Origin: an uncultured Lachnospiraceae bacterium | GTDB taxonomy: Bacteria; Bacillota; Clostridia; Lachnospirales; Lachnospiraceae | DNA: 14,918 bases | Direction: 5' to 3' | NCBI GenBank assembly: GCA_910585765.1 | Contig: CAJUES010000071.1 | Location: forward strand, 1 to 14,918 | Shown here: piece by piece, positions 7,863 to 14,524 of the stretch | Layout: each line of letters opens with the position of its first letter | Numbering within the stretch: position 1 is the stretch's first letter | Program-made: the position numbers and the translations under genes | The notes under the pieces: model-generated | Told to the model about the DNA's origin: nothing | Database searches by the model: none | What the model saw: the letters and a program-made list of their open reading frames with translations, nothing else

Positions 7863-8378
7863 ATGAAAAAAGTACTGGTAGTTGTGGATATGCAGAAAGA
7901 TTTTATCGACGGGGCGTTGGGGACGAAGGAGGCTGTCGCCATCGTCGACAATGTGGCGGAGACAGTCCGGTCCTTTGACGGGGAGGTGATCTTCACAAGA
8001 GATACGCACCATGACGATTACCTGGAGACGCAGGAGGGCAGAAACCTTCCGGTCCCGCACTGCATCGAGGGGACGGACGGGTGGCAGCTCGACAAAAAGC
8101 TGCAGGTGCTCAGGACGGATGCCATGAAGATCTTTGACAAACCCACTTTTGGTTCCGTCGCGCTTGCGGAGTATCTAAAGGCGGACGGAGAGATCGAGAA
8201 TGTCACGCTGGTCGGTCTCTGCACGGACATCTGCGTCATCTCCAATGCACTGCTGATCAAGGCGAACATGCCCGAGGTCGAAGTCCGTGTCATAGAAAAG
8301 TGCTGCGCGGGCGTCACACCGCAGAGTCATGCAAACGCGCTCGAAGCCATGAAGATGTGCCAGATAGCGATCGTGTAG
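7863..8378 (+). CDS. pncA: Nicotinamidase (isochorismatase-like cysteine hydrolase)
   Basis: Hydrolyses nicotinamide to nicotinate and ammonia for NAD salvage in the cytosol. The catalytic triad is visible: D9 in VVVDMQKDF, K93 in DKPTFGS and C124 in LCTDICV. Metal ligands are D47 and H49 in FTRDTHH and H66 in LPVPHC, with an acidic E58 between, as in some Firmicute PncA. At 171 residues it is at the short end for PncA but ends naturally (EAMKMCQIAIV). I chose ATG 7863: AAGGA at 7847-7851 is well spaced for it, whereas the in-frame GTG at 7854 is only about 3 nt from that site. It is the first gene after a strong promoter, with a NAMPT remnant and nadE downstream on the same strand, which supports nicotinamidase over other isochorismatase-fold functions. 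Confidence 0.85.
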   Translation: MKKVLVVVDMQKDFIDGALGTKEAVAIVDNVAETVRSFDGEVIFTRDTHHDDYLETQEGRNLPVPHCIEGTDGWQLDKKLQVLRTDAMKIFDKPTFGSVALAEYLKADGEIENVTLVGLCTDICVISNALLIKANMPEVEVRVIEKCCAGVTPQSHANALEAMKMCQIAIV

Positions 8379-8384
8379 GACTCC

Positions 8385-8726
8385 ATGATGTGCAGCAATT
8401 GCGCTGTCGGCGGGGACTGTGTGGAGGTCGTGACAAAAGCGGTGTTCAGGTTGTGGGATATTTTTGGCGGAACCGTAAACGCTAAGGGGTACAAAGTCAT
8501 CTTCAAGGATCCCAAGGAGGGCGGGTTCAAGAAGAGCCAGAAGGGAATGTGCCGCGTTTACCGCGATGAGCGCGGGGCGCTGGCTTTCCAGGACGGTTAC
8601 ACAAGCGCGGATATCCTCGGGAGAGAGAACCTGTTGGAAGCCGTGTATCGCGACGGCGTGCTTTTGCGGGAGCAGTCGCTTGCCGAGATCAGAGACCGGC
8701 TCAATAACGGGAGTTTTGGAGGCTGA
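8385..8726 (+). pseudogene. C-terminal remnant of nicotinamide phosphoribosyltransferase (NAMPT/NadV)
   Basis: A 113-codon frame begins 6 nt after the pncA stop and is in the same reading frame as pncA. From AVGGDCVEVVTK to VIFKDP it aligns without gaps, 37 residues for 37, to the human NAMPT segment from GSGGG through VFKDP (recalled from memory). It continues with KKSQKGMCRV and LLEAVYRDGVLLREQSLAEIRDRL, matching the NAMPT ending. NAMPT is ~490 residues, so roughly the first three quarters are missing: most of the substrate-binding barrel and the catalytic centre. The Arg of the T-R-D motif is Lys here (VVTKA). It cannot be an active transferase alone. AGGA at 8377-8380 could support translation from ATG 8385 or 8388, so a small protein may still be made, and a new role cannot be excluded. 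Confidence 0.68.
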
Positions 8727-8743
8727 GGTTCCGGCGGAAGAAC

Positions 8744-8771
8744 TTGACATTTTTAACCGGCACATTATAGG
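8744..8771 (+). promoter_or_regulatory. Internal promoter before nadE
   Basis: A perfect TTGACA (8744-8749) lies 16 bp before TATAGG (8766-8771). Transcription would start near 8777, ~88 nt before the nadE start. nadE may therefore be transcribed both from the pncA promoter and on its own. Confidence 0.5.
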
Positions 8772-8864
8772 ATATATACAGGTGGAGAATGAATTTTCTG
8801 CATGAGGAGCTGTAGGAAGAGGATCTGCAGGAATAGAATAAAGAAAAGGAATGGAATGTAGGAG

Positions 8865-10820
8865 ATGGAGAACGCATTGAATTTATTTCGGGCAGCGGCT
8901 GTGGCACCGCGTGTCCATGTAGGTAACGTCGCAAAAAACCGCCAGGAGATCATCAAGGCATACGACAGCCTGGCGGAGCAGGCGGATCTGATCGTGACAC
9001 CGGAACTTTCCCTGACAGGGTACACCTGCGCAGACCTGTTCAACAACAGGAACCTGCTCGACAGGGCGCGCAGGGGGCTGTACGACCTGGCCATGTACAC
9101 AAAGAAATACGGTGAAAACGGGGCAGTGCTCGTCGTCGGCGTTCCGCTGGAAATAGAAGGAGAACTCTTTAACTGTGCGGCGGTGATCCACAATGGCAGG
9201 CTGGAGGCAGTCATACCAAAGACCTATCTGCCAAACTATGGCGAATTTTATGAAAAAAGGTGGTTCAGCGCCGGCGAGCGCGACGCGCGGGAGCTGGTGC
9301 TTGTATGCGGAATGGAGACGCTGCGCACGACTTTTGGCAACAATGTCATCGTGGAGATCGGCACGGACAAGAAGGTCTGCGTCGGCATCGAGATCTGCGA
9401 GGACGCGTGGGCGCCGATCTCACCGGGGCGGCTGCTCGCGCTGAACGGGGCGGAGATCATCGTCAATCTCTCCGCCTCCAACGAGGTGATCGGCAAGGCG
9501 CAGTACCGGAAAAATATGCTGGGCGCAGCGTCGGCGGGCTGTATCTGCGGCTATGTGTATGTGTCCGCGGGACAGTATGAGTCCACCTCGGACCTGGTAT
9601 TCAGCGGGCACGCACTGATGTACGAAAACGGGAAACTTCTCGGGGAGGGAAAGCCTTTCAGCGATACGGTACTCGTGAAGGATTTTAACCTCACAAAGAT
9701 CCGGCACGACAGGATCGCGAACAAGACGTACTCCGAGTGCAAAAATAATTTCCCGGCGCGGTGCTATCACAGACTGGCGTGTCAAAAGCCCCTTATGGAG
9801 AAGCGGGAACTTCTGGCAAAACTGTCCATCACGCCGTTTGTGCCGTCCTCAAACCGCAGGGAGCGCTGCCTTGATATCTTTCAAATGCAGGTCACTGCAC
9901 TTGCAAGGCGCATCGAGGCGACAAAGAGCAGATGTGTCGTGGTCGGTGTGTCGGGCGGGCTCGACTCGACGCTCGCGCTGCTGGTGTGCGCGCAGGCAGT
10001 CAGGGATCTGGGACTTTCCCCGGACACCGTGACCGGGATCACGATGCCGGGATTTGGCACCACGGACCGCACGAAAAATAATTCGGTCGCGCTGATGGAA
10101 TATCTGGGCTGCACGGTCAGGGAGATCAGTATCGCTGACTCGGTGCGGCAGCATTTTCGTGATATCGGGCAGGACGATCATGTGCACGATGTCACGTATG
10201 AAAACTGCCAGGCGAGGGAGCGCACGCAGATCCTGATGGACGTGGCGAACAAGGAGGGTGGCTTTGTCGTCGGCACGGGCGACTTGTCGGAGCTTGCCCT
10301 CGGGTGGTGCACGTACAACGGCGACCATATGAGCATGTACGCCGTCAACACGAGCATTCCCAAGACACTGGTGCGCATGCTGGTCGACGAGGTCGGCCAC
10401 TACATGGACGAGAACGGGTTTGCGGGGATGAGCAAAGTGATCGAGGACATCATCGACACGCCGGTGAGCCCGGAGCTGCTCCCGCCGAACGAGGACGGAA
10501 CCATCGCCCAGAAGACGGAGGAGACCGTCGGTTCCTATATCCTGCACGACTTTTTCCTGTACTACACATTGCGATATGGAATGTCGCCGGCTGAGATCTT
10601 TTGCCTGTGCCGGGAGGCGGTCCGCCGGAGCAGTGAGTACAAGTTCAGCGACGAGGAGATCTCCAAGTGGCAGAAAGTATTTTACAACCGGTTTTTCAGG
10701 CAGCAGTTCAAGCGCAACTGTATGCCGGACGGCGTCAAGGTGGGTTCCGTGTCCGTGAGCCCGCGCGGGGATCTGCGGCTGCCTGCGGAGGTTGAGCCGG
10801 AGGAGTTTACGGAATCATAG
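8865..10820 (+). CDS. nadE: Glutamine-dependent NAD+ synthetase
   Basis: Converts nicotinate adenine dinucleotide to NAD+ using ATP and glutamine-derived ammonia. The 651-residue protein has the two expected domains. The N-terminal nitrilase-type glutaminase (~1-280) carries E47 (VTPELSLTGYT), K119 (IPKTYLPNYGEFYE) and C178 (GIEICEDAWAP). The C-terminal N-type ATP pyrophosphatase synthetase (~330-640) carries the P-loop SGGLDS (363-368), then MPGFGTTDRTKNN and VGTGDLSELALGW. Length matches the long bacterial/eukaryotic form. The ATG at 8865 directly abuts TAGGAG with no spacer, so initiation may use AAAGGA at 8845-8850 or the in-frame TTG at 8877. The family N-terminus fits either. It follows pncA and the NAMPT remnant and is closed by a hairpin at 10833-10865. 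Confidence 0.95.
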   Translation: MENALNLFRAAAVAPRVHVGNVAKNRQEIIKAYDSLAEQADLIVTPELSLTGYTCADLFNNRNLLDRARRGLYDLAMYTKKYGENGAVLVVGVPLEIEGELFNCAAVIHNGRLEAVIPKTYLPNYGEFYEKRWFSAGERDARELVLVCGMETLRTTFGNNVIVEIGTDKKVCVGIEICEDAWAPISPGRLLALNGAEIIVNLSASNEVIGKAQYRKNMLGAASAGCICGYVYVSAGQYESTSDLVFSGHALMYENGKLLGEGKPFSDTVLVKDFNLTKIRHDRIANKTYSECKNNFPARCYHRLACQKPLMEKRELLAKLSITPFVPSSNRRERCLDIFQMQVTALARRIEATKSRCVVVGVSGGLDSTLALLVCAQAVRDLGLSPDTVTGITMPGFGTTDRTKNNSVALMEYLGCTVREISIADSVRQHFRDIGQDDHVHDVTYENCQARERTQILMDVANKEGGFVVGTGDLSELALGWCTYNGDHMSMYAVNTSIPKTLVRMLVDEVGHYMDENGFAGMSKVIEDIIDTPVSPELLPPNEDGTIAQKTEETVGSYILHDFFLYYTLRYGMSPAEIFCLCREAVRRSSEYKFSDEEISKWQKVFYNRFFRQQFKRNCMPDGVKVGSVSVSPRGDLRLPAEVEPEEFTES

Positions 10821-10832
10821 GTTCATACCGGT

Positions 10833-10865
10833 ACAAACAGGGCAGTCTCAGGGCTGCCTATTTGT
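10833..10865 (+). terminator. Terminator after nadE
   Basis: GGCAG (10841-10845) pairs with CTGCC (10854-10858), and the outer ACAAA (10833-10837) pairs with TTTGT (10861-10865). It starts 13 nt after the nadE stop. The T-tract is short. Confidence 0.65.
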
Positions 10866-10866
10866 A

Positions 10867-10901
10867 TAGAGCGTGTATGGAAAATACTTTCCGCAGGATG
10901 T
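10867..10901 (+). repeat. Solo end of the palindromic element found at 14578-14741
   Basis: By eye, 29 of 35 positions match the reverse complement of that element's right arm, beginning TAGAGCGTGTATGGAAAAT and continuing CTTTCCG. The rest of the element is not recognisable here, so this looks like a decayed or truncated copy. It begins at a TA just after the nadE terminator. Confidence 0.6.
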
Positions 10902-11023
10902 TCTGGTGGAAAAATTGTAAAGTGTATGGTAGTATAAGTTAAAAAGAATCCATACAATGGAGCCGGTCATGGAACGACGAAAACAATCACTTTAAAGCAG
11001 CTGTGAAGGAAGATAAGCGGCGT

Positions 11024-11818
11024 ATGCGGATTTTATTTTGGAACACTCATAGAAACACCGATATCAATAAATATATAGTGAGTCTGATTCGGGATTATGA
11101 TATAGATGTGCTCGCTATGGCTGAATATTGTGCGGACAATGAAGAATTGAAGATGCTGCTTGAACAAAATCATCAAAGGTTTGTTCCATGTTACACAGAA
11201 GGGTGCAGCAGGATTGATGTGTGGAGCAGGTATGCCAGGATAGAGCCGGGATGTCAAAATACATATCATTCAATTCAGATCATTAAGGATAGGTATATTC
11301 TGTGCTGTGTGCATTTGATGTCGGATATGCATGGAGACAGGAGTGATGAGAGATTTGAAAAAATACAGGAAATCATGTATGATATCAAACAGATGGAACG
11401 GAGTATTGATTCACATGATACGATCATCATAGGTGATTTTAACGAGATGCCATATGATAAAGGCTGTTTAAATGCAAATGGATTTCACGGTTTGCCGGTA
11501 TTGGGTATGATGGATCCGCCCACAAGGAGAGTTTCCGGAACAGAGTATAGAAAATTTTATAATCCAATGTGGAACTTTATGGGAGATTTTTCATATCCGC
11601 CGGGGACGTATTATTTAAATCAGTCAAAATTGTATTCACCAATGTGGTATATGCCGGATCAAGTGATTGTGAGTAAAGATATTTTACCCCTGTTTAAGAA
11701 GGAAAGTCTGAGAATCATAACATCTTGCAGTTACTCAGATCTAATGGATGGAAATCAACATCCAAATCCAAATATAAGTGATCATTTTCCGATACTGTGT
11801 GAGATTGCAGATAATTGA
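11024..11818 (+). CDS. Endonuclease/exonuclease/phosphatase-fold protein
   Basis: A 264-residue metal-dependent phosphoesterase of the EEP (DNase I/exonuclease III-like) superfamily. The signature residues appear in order: N7 (ILFWNTH), E34 (AMAEY), H97 (CVHLMSD), D138 and N140 (IIGDFNEMPYD), D212 (PDQVIVS), and D253-H254 (ISDHFPILCEI). The active site therefore looks complete. The substrate (DNA, RNA, phospholipid or other phosphodiester) cannot be told from the sequence. I prefer ATG 11024, which puts the first beta strand at the N-terminus. A GTG at 11003 would add seven residues but has no good ribosome site, while GAAGGA at 11005-11010 serves the ATG, though rather far upstream. The gene is clearly more AT-rich than nadE or the Nudix gene and lies in a two-gene unit with the next frame, suggesting horizontal gain. 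Confidence 0.8.
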   Translation: MRILFWNTHRNTDINKYIVSLIRDYDIDVLAMAEYCADNEELKMLLEQNHQRFVPCYTEGCSRIDVWSRYARIEPGCQNTYHSIQIIKDRYILCCVHLMSDMHGDRSDERFEKIQEIMYDIKQMERSIDSHDTIIIGDFNEMPYDKGCLNANGFHGLPVLGMMDPPTRRVSGTEYRKFYNPMWNFMGDFSYPPGTYYLNQSKLYSPMWYMPDQVIVSKDILPLFKKESLRIITSCSYSDLMDGNQHPNPNISDHFPILCEIADN

Positions 11819-11838
11819 GTTGAAGTTGGAGGGATAGA

Positions 11839-12363
11839 ATGGATAAGGAAAAGTTTTCTTTTGAATTGTTGGATAAGTACACGCCGGACGTTGTCATCAA
11901 AAAATCATTAGAGCAGATCGAACAGGCAACAGAGGGGCATGTGATGGGAAATATAGCACGCTATGATGGTCCGGTTTTTTCTTATACAAAGAAGAATGGG
12001 CTGGCTGCTTTGGTGACTTTACAGACCTCTCCAGATACGTTAGCTGTAGATATACAGCAGGATTTGGGAGAGCAGGGGGCGGAACAAAACAAGTTTGAAG
12101 TTTTTCTGACAGTAAAAGGGCTAGAACATTATAAATACAGAATGATGTTTGTAAAATACAGCACAATTTCCTACCCTGTGACAGTCGTGATGAATGAAGA
12201 TCTGGCAATTGCGTACAGCGGAAAGAGAAAGGATATATTTACCATAACATCCATGAAAAAGTTGGAGGAGTTGATGGATAACATCCTGAACTCTGACACA
12301 ATGATCTTGCTGATTCAGAATCTGATAAACGAATCATTGAGGCAGACAGTTGCATTAATATGA
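11839..12363 (+). CDS. Unrecognised 174-residue protein paired with the EEP enzyme
   Basis: I do not recognise this family. The protein begins MDKEKFSFELLDKY, looks soluble and alpha/beta, has a predicted strand-rich middle (FEVFLTVKGLEHYKYRMMFVK, then YPVTVVMNEDLAIAYSG) and ends in an amphipathic helical segment (KKLEELMDNILNSD). There is no signal peptide, no clear membrane segment and no catalytic motif I can name. GGAGGG at 11828-11833 is 5 nt before ATG, and the gene starts 20 nt after the EEP stop, so the two are almost certainly one transcript. Base composition is AT-rich like its partner and unlike both flanks. A partner, immunity or regulatory role for the EEP enzyme is possible, but nothing in the sequence shows which. 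Confidence 0.75.
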   Translation: MDKEKFSFELLDKYTPDVVIKKSLEQIEQATEGHVMGNIARYDGPVFSYTKKNGLAALVTLQTSPDTLAVDIQQDLGEQGAEQNKFEVFLTVKGLEHYKYRMMFVKYSTISYPVTVVMNEDLAIAYSGKRKDIFTITSMKKLEELMDNILNSDTMILLIQNLINESLRQTVALI

Positions 12364-12416
12364 ATTTGTTTCCCATTCGAATTGTCCGCAAACAAGAGTG
12401 GTAGTGAGGAGATAAA

Positions 12417-13355
12417 ATGAGTCAGACAAAAGAAGATCAGACAATGAAGAACCAGGATTTTTTGGAGTCATACGATATCAGCCGGTACGACCGTCCGTCC
12501 ATCGCGGCGGACATCGCCGTGTTCTCCATCGGCAGCAGGAAGATTGAGGGCTCTGATTACCGCAAGCTTCCGGTCAAAACGCTGCGCCTTCTGCTGATCA
12601 GGCGCGCCGAGCAGCCGTTTCAGGGGGAGTGGGCGCTTCCGGGCGGCTTTATGCAGAAGGGGGAGACGATACAGGAGACCGCAAGGCGTGAGTTGACGGA
12701 GGAGACAGGGACCGACAAGGCGTATCTGGAATTGTGCGATGTGTTCAGCGACAGCGGGCGCGACCCCAGAGGATGGATCGTGTCACAGGCTTTTGTCGCG
12801 GTGCTGAATGAGGACGATCTTGCGAACGGGCATCTCGAGGCGAGCGGTGATGCCGGCGAGGCGGCATGGTTTGACATCACTGTGCAAAAGACAGCGGACA
12901 GGAAGCAGGAGCGGGACAATGTTGTGACCTGCGACCGCTCGTATGCGCTGCAGCTGCGCAAAAGCGGCGTGCAGGACGAAAATGCGGCTGTCAGCCTCTG
13001 CGCAGTGATCGGGGAACATATTGAATACCGCGACTATCATGAGATCGTTACTTATGATATTGTGGATTCACAGGGGATCGCGTTTGACCATGCAAAGATC
13101 ATCACAAGCGTCTTTCACCGGCTCCGGCGCATGCTCGAGAGCGATATACGGATCGCCTTTGACTTTATGCCGGAGTATTTCACACTGACAGATCTGCAGG
13201 AGGCGGTGGAACTGATATCCGGTCAGGAACTGATCAAACCGAATTTCCGGCGCAAGATCGCAGCGTATGTGCTCGAGACGGACAGGCTGACACAGAACGG
13301 AGGGCACAGACCTGCCAAGGCGTTTGTCAGGAATCTTGAACGTTTTTACCAGTAA
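12417..13355 (+). CDS. nrtR: NrtR-like Nudix transcriptional regulator of NAD metabolism
   Basis: Residues ~30-170 are a Nudix domain with an intact G-x5-E-x7-R-E-U-x-E-E-x-G-U box (G77 to T99: GFMQKGE, then RRELTEETGT). Residues ~205-312 are the winged-helix domain of the NrtR group, with the marker FDHAKII (about residue 223 on), FTLTDLQEAVELI, FRRKIAAYVLET and the basic GGHRPAKAFVRN. NrtR proteins repress NAD synthesis and salvage genes and release DNA when ADP-ribose binds the Nudix pocket. Here pncA and nadE lie upstream on the same strand, which fits. Because the Nudix box matches consensus, some ADP-ribose pyrophosphatase activity may remain, unlike NrtRs with degenerate boxes. GAGGAG at 12406-12411 precedes ATG by 5 nt. 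A sugar-responsive Nudix regulator is a less likely alternative. Confidence 0.82.
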   Translation: MSQTKEDQTMKNQDFLESYDISRYDRPSIAADIAVFSIGSRKIEGSDYRKLPVKTLRLLLIRRAEQPFQGEWALPGGFMQKGETIQETARRELTEETGTDKAYLELCDVFSDSGRDPRGWIVSQAFVAVLNEDDLANGHLEASGDAGEAAWFDITVQKTADRKQERDNVVTCDRSYALQLRKSGVQDENAAVSLCAVIGEHIEYRDYHEIVTYDIVDSQGIAFDHAKIITSVFHRLRRMLESDIRIAFDFMPEYFTLTDLQEAVELISGQELIKPNFRRKIAAYVLETDRLTQNGGHRPAKAFVRNLERFYQ

Positions 13356-13391
13356 GGAACTGTTACCAGTGAAAGAGGAGCAAAGATTTAT

Positions 13392-13766
13392 ATGGTTGTG
13401 GAGATTGAACAGATCGATCGCGATTTTTCGGTGTGTAAGGTGGCAGATTATTCCTATGCAGACCTGAATACAGCGTTTTGTTTTGTGGGAAAGACCGATG
13501 AAGAAAAATCCCTGGTATGTCTTACAGGCGATGTCCCGCCCAATGCGACAGACCGTGAGGACGGCTGGAAAGCCTTTCGCATCCGGGGGATCCTGGATTT
13601 CTCATTGATCGGTATACTGTCCGGGATTTCGGGGATCCTGGCGGAAAATGCGATTGGGATCTTTGTTGTTTCGACCTACAATACGGACTATGTGTTCACG
13701 AAAAAGGAGGACTATCAAAGAGCGATAGAAGTTCTTGGCAGTGCCGGATATAAGATTGTAGTGTGA
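13392..13766 (+). CDS. Small ACT-domain protein
   Basis: A 124-residue stand-alone ACT-type ligand-binding protein of the COG3603 kind. The first half (VEIEQIDRDFSVCKVADY, then FCFVGKTDEEKSLVC) is followed by the conserved EDGWKAFRIRGILDFSLIGIL and the ACT core with AENAIGIFVVSTYNTDYVF, KKEDYQRAIEVL and GYKIVV. The GILDFSLIGIL...GI...T.NTDY pattern is typical. Such proteins are presumed to bind small molecules such as amino acids; the ligand here is unknown. AGAGGAG at 13374-13380 lies 11 nt before ATG. It starts 36 nt after the nrtR stop, so the two are probably co-transcribed and closed by the hairpins at 13772-13847. I see no functional link to NAD. Confidence 0.8.
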   Translation: MVVEIEQIDRDFSVCKVADYSYADLNTAFCFVGKTDEEKSLVCLTGDVPPNATDREDGWKAFRIRGILDFSLIGILSGISGILAENAIGIFVVSTYNTDYVFTKKEDYQRAIEVLGSAGYKIVV

Positions 13767-13771
13767 GAAGA

Positions 13772-13847
13772 ACTTCTAATCACTCGCAGCAAAGGCTGCT
13801 TCGTGAAGAAGTAGGGGGGCGAGCGAGACAGTTCGCCTCTTTTTTTT
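13772..13847 (+). terminator. Double hairpin terminator after the ACT gene
   Basis: The first stem is interrupted: ACTTCT (13772-13777) with AGAAGT (13807-13812), and inner GCAGC (13786-13790) with GCTGC (13795-13799). The second is the functional-looking one: GGCGAGC (13818-13824) pairs with GTTCGCC (13831-13837), one G-T wobble, followed by TCT and seven more Ts to 13847. This is a canonical Rho-independent terminator. Confidence 0.85.
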
Positions 13848-13854
13848 GTGCACA

Positions 13855-13899
13855 CGGGCATCCCGGGGAAGGATGTCAGCAAAAGCTGACGGGTGCCCG
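13855..13899. other. Bulged hairpin related to the 6139-6180 terminator
   Basis: GTCAGC (13875-13880) and GCTGAC (13885-13890) pair around AAAA, and CGGGCATCC (13855-13863) pairs with GGGTGCCCG (13891-13899) across an 11-nt one-sided bulge. The right half GCTGACGGGTGCCCG is identical over 15 nt to 6162-6176. No T-tract follows. An alternative small hairpin (CATCC at 13859-13863 with GGATG at 13871-13875) would compete with the outer stem. Confidence 0.55.
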
Positions 13900-13921
13900 G
13901 CGCGTGAAAGAAAAAGAATTG

Positions 13922-13949
13922 CGATAAATATTTATCGAAAAACGATAAA
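13922..13949. promoter_or_regulatory. CGATAAA half-site array, candidate operator of the DUF2975/HTH operon
   Basis: CGATAAA at 13922-13928 and 13943-13949 flank an inverted TTTATCG at 13931-13937. The first two form a perfect 16-bp palindrome. The array lies just upstream of the -35 box for the DUF2975 gene, so binding by the operon's own HTH regulator is likely (inference). Confidence 0.55.
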
Positions 13950-13955
13950 AAGTTG

Positions 13956-13984
13956 TTGTATTTCGATGCGAGTGGTGCTAGTAT
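13956..13984 (+). promoter_or_regulatory. Extended -10 promoter of the DUF2975 operon
   Basis: TTGTAT (13956-13961), a 17-bp spacer, and TGC followed by TAGTAT (13979-13984), giving a TGn extended -10. Transcription would start near 13991, ~70 nt before the gene. Confidence 0.5.
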
Positions 13985-14059
13985 GGAGATACGGAATTTT
14001 CTGGAAGACATTTTTCCGGAATATTTTGGAGAATAAGAAGGAATGAAAAGGATGAAGAG

Positions 14060-14524
14060 ATGATGAAGAAGGAAACGGTTATCATTTTTACAAAAAATCT
14101 GCTGGACTTTATGTACTTTGCGGGCATTGTCGTTACAGTGCTGCTGCCCTTTCCGGGGCTGGTGCAGAAGGTGGCGGCGCTATTGGATTTTCACGATTTT
14201 GAGGGGCGCTACACGGAGATCATCGTGATCTATTTTGTGCTCGGGATCCTGGCTGTCCTGATACTCGGCGAACTGCGCAAGATGTTTCGTACAGTCCTGC
14301 AGGATGACTGTTTTGTGAAGGAGAATGTGGTCAGCCTGCAGCGGATGGGAACCTACAGTTTCATGATCGCGGTGATCTGTCTGTTGCGGACAGTGCTCTA
14401 TCTGACGATCGCCATGCTGGTACTGGTGCTGGTCTTTATCATAGCGGGACTGTTCAGCAAAGTGCTCGCCTTCGTGTTCGACAGGGCGGTGGAGTACAAG
14501 CTGGAAAATGACCTGACGATCTAG
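14060..14524 (+). CDS. DUF2975 family membrane protein
   Basis: A 154-residue protein with four hydrophobic segments (about 8-34, 54-73, 96-113 and 115-140) and the polar tail EYKLENDLTI, which is the usual DUF2975 ending. These proteins sit in the cytoplasmic membrane, and their genes are nearly always followed by a small Xre-type HTH regulator gene, as here. Function is not established; a sensor or modulator for the HTH partner is a reasonable guess. AAAGGA (14047-14052) precedes two consecutive ATGs (14060 and 14063); either could start. The TAG stop (14522-14524) is formed by the outer palindromic element, whose TA end coincides with the stop codon, so the insertion left the protein sequence unchanged. 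Confidence 0.82.
   Translation: MMKKETVIIFTKNLLDFMYFAGIVVTVLLPFPGLVQKVAALLDFHDFEGRYTEIIVIYFVLGILAVLILGELRKMFRTVLQDDCFVKENVVSLQRMGTYSFMIAVICLLRTVLYLTIAMLVLVLVFIIAGLFSKVLAFVFDRAVEYKLENDLTI

Noticed and set aside
8877..8879. TTG as the true nadE start
   Set aside because: It has a GGAG at 8867-8870 with good spacing, but ATG 8865 also fits the family N-terminus and is the stronger codon. Left as an alternative only.
9849..10547. 232-codon open frame on the minus strand inside nadE
   Set aside because: It is antisense to the NAD synthetase domain, with His/Arg/Asp-rich composition typical of a shadow frame.
10933..10938. TATAAG as the -10 of a promoter for the EEP gene
   Set aside because: No acceptable -35 at 16-18 bp upstream, so it is not reported as a promoter although the AT-rich pair must have one nearby.
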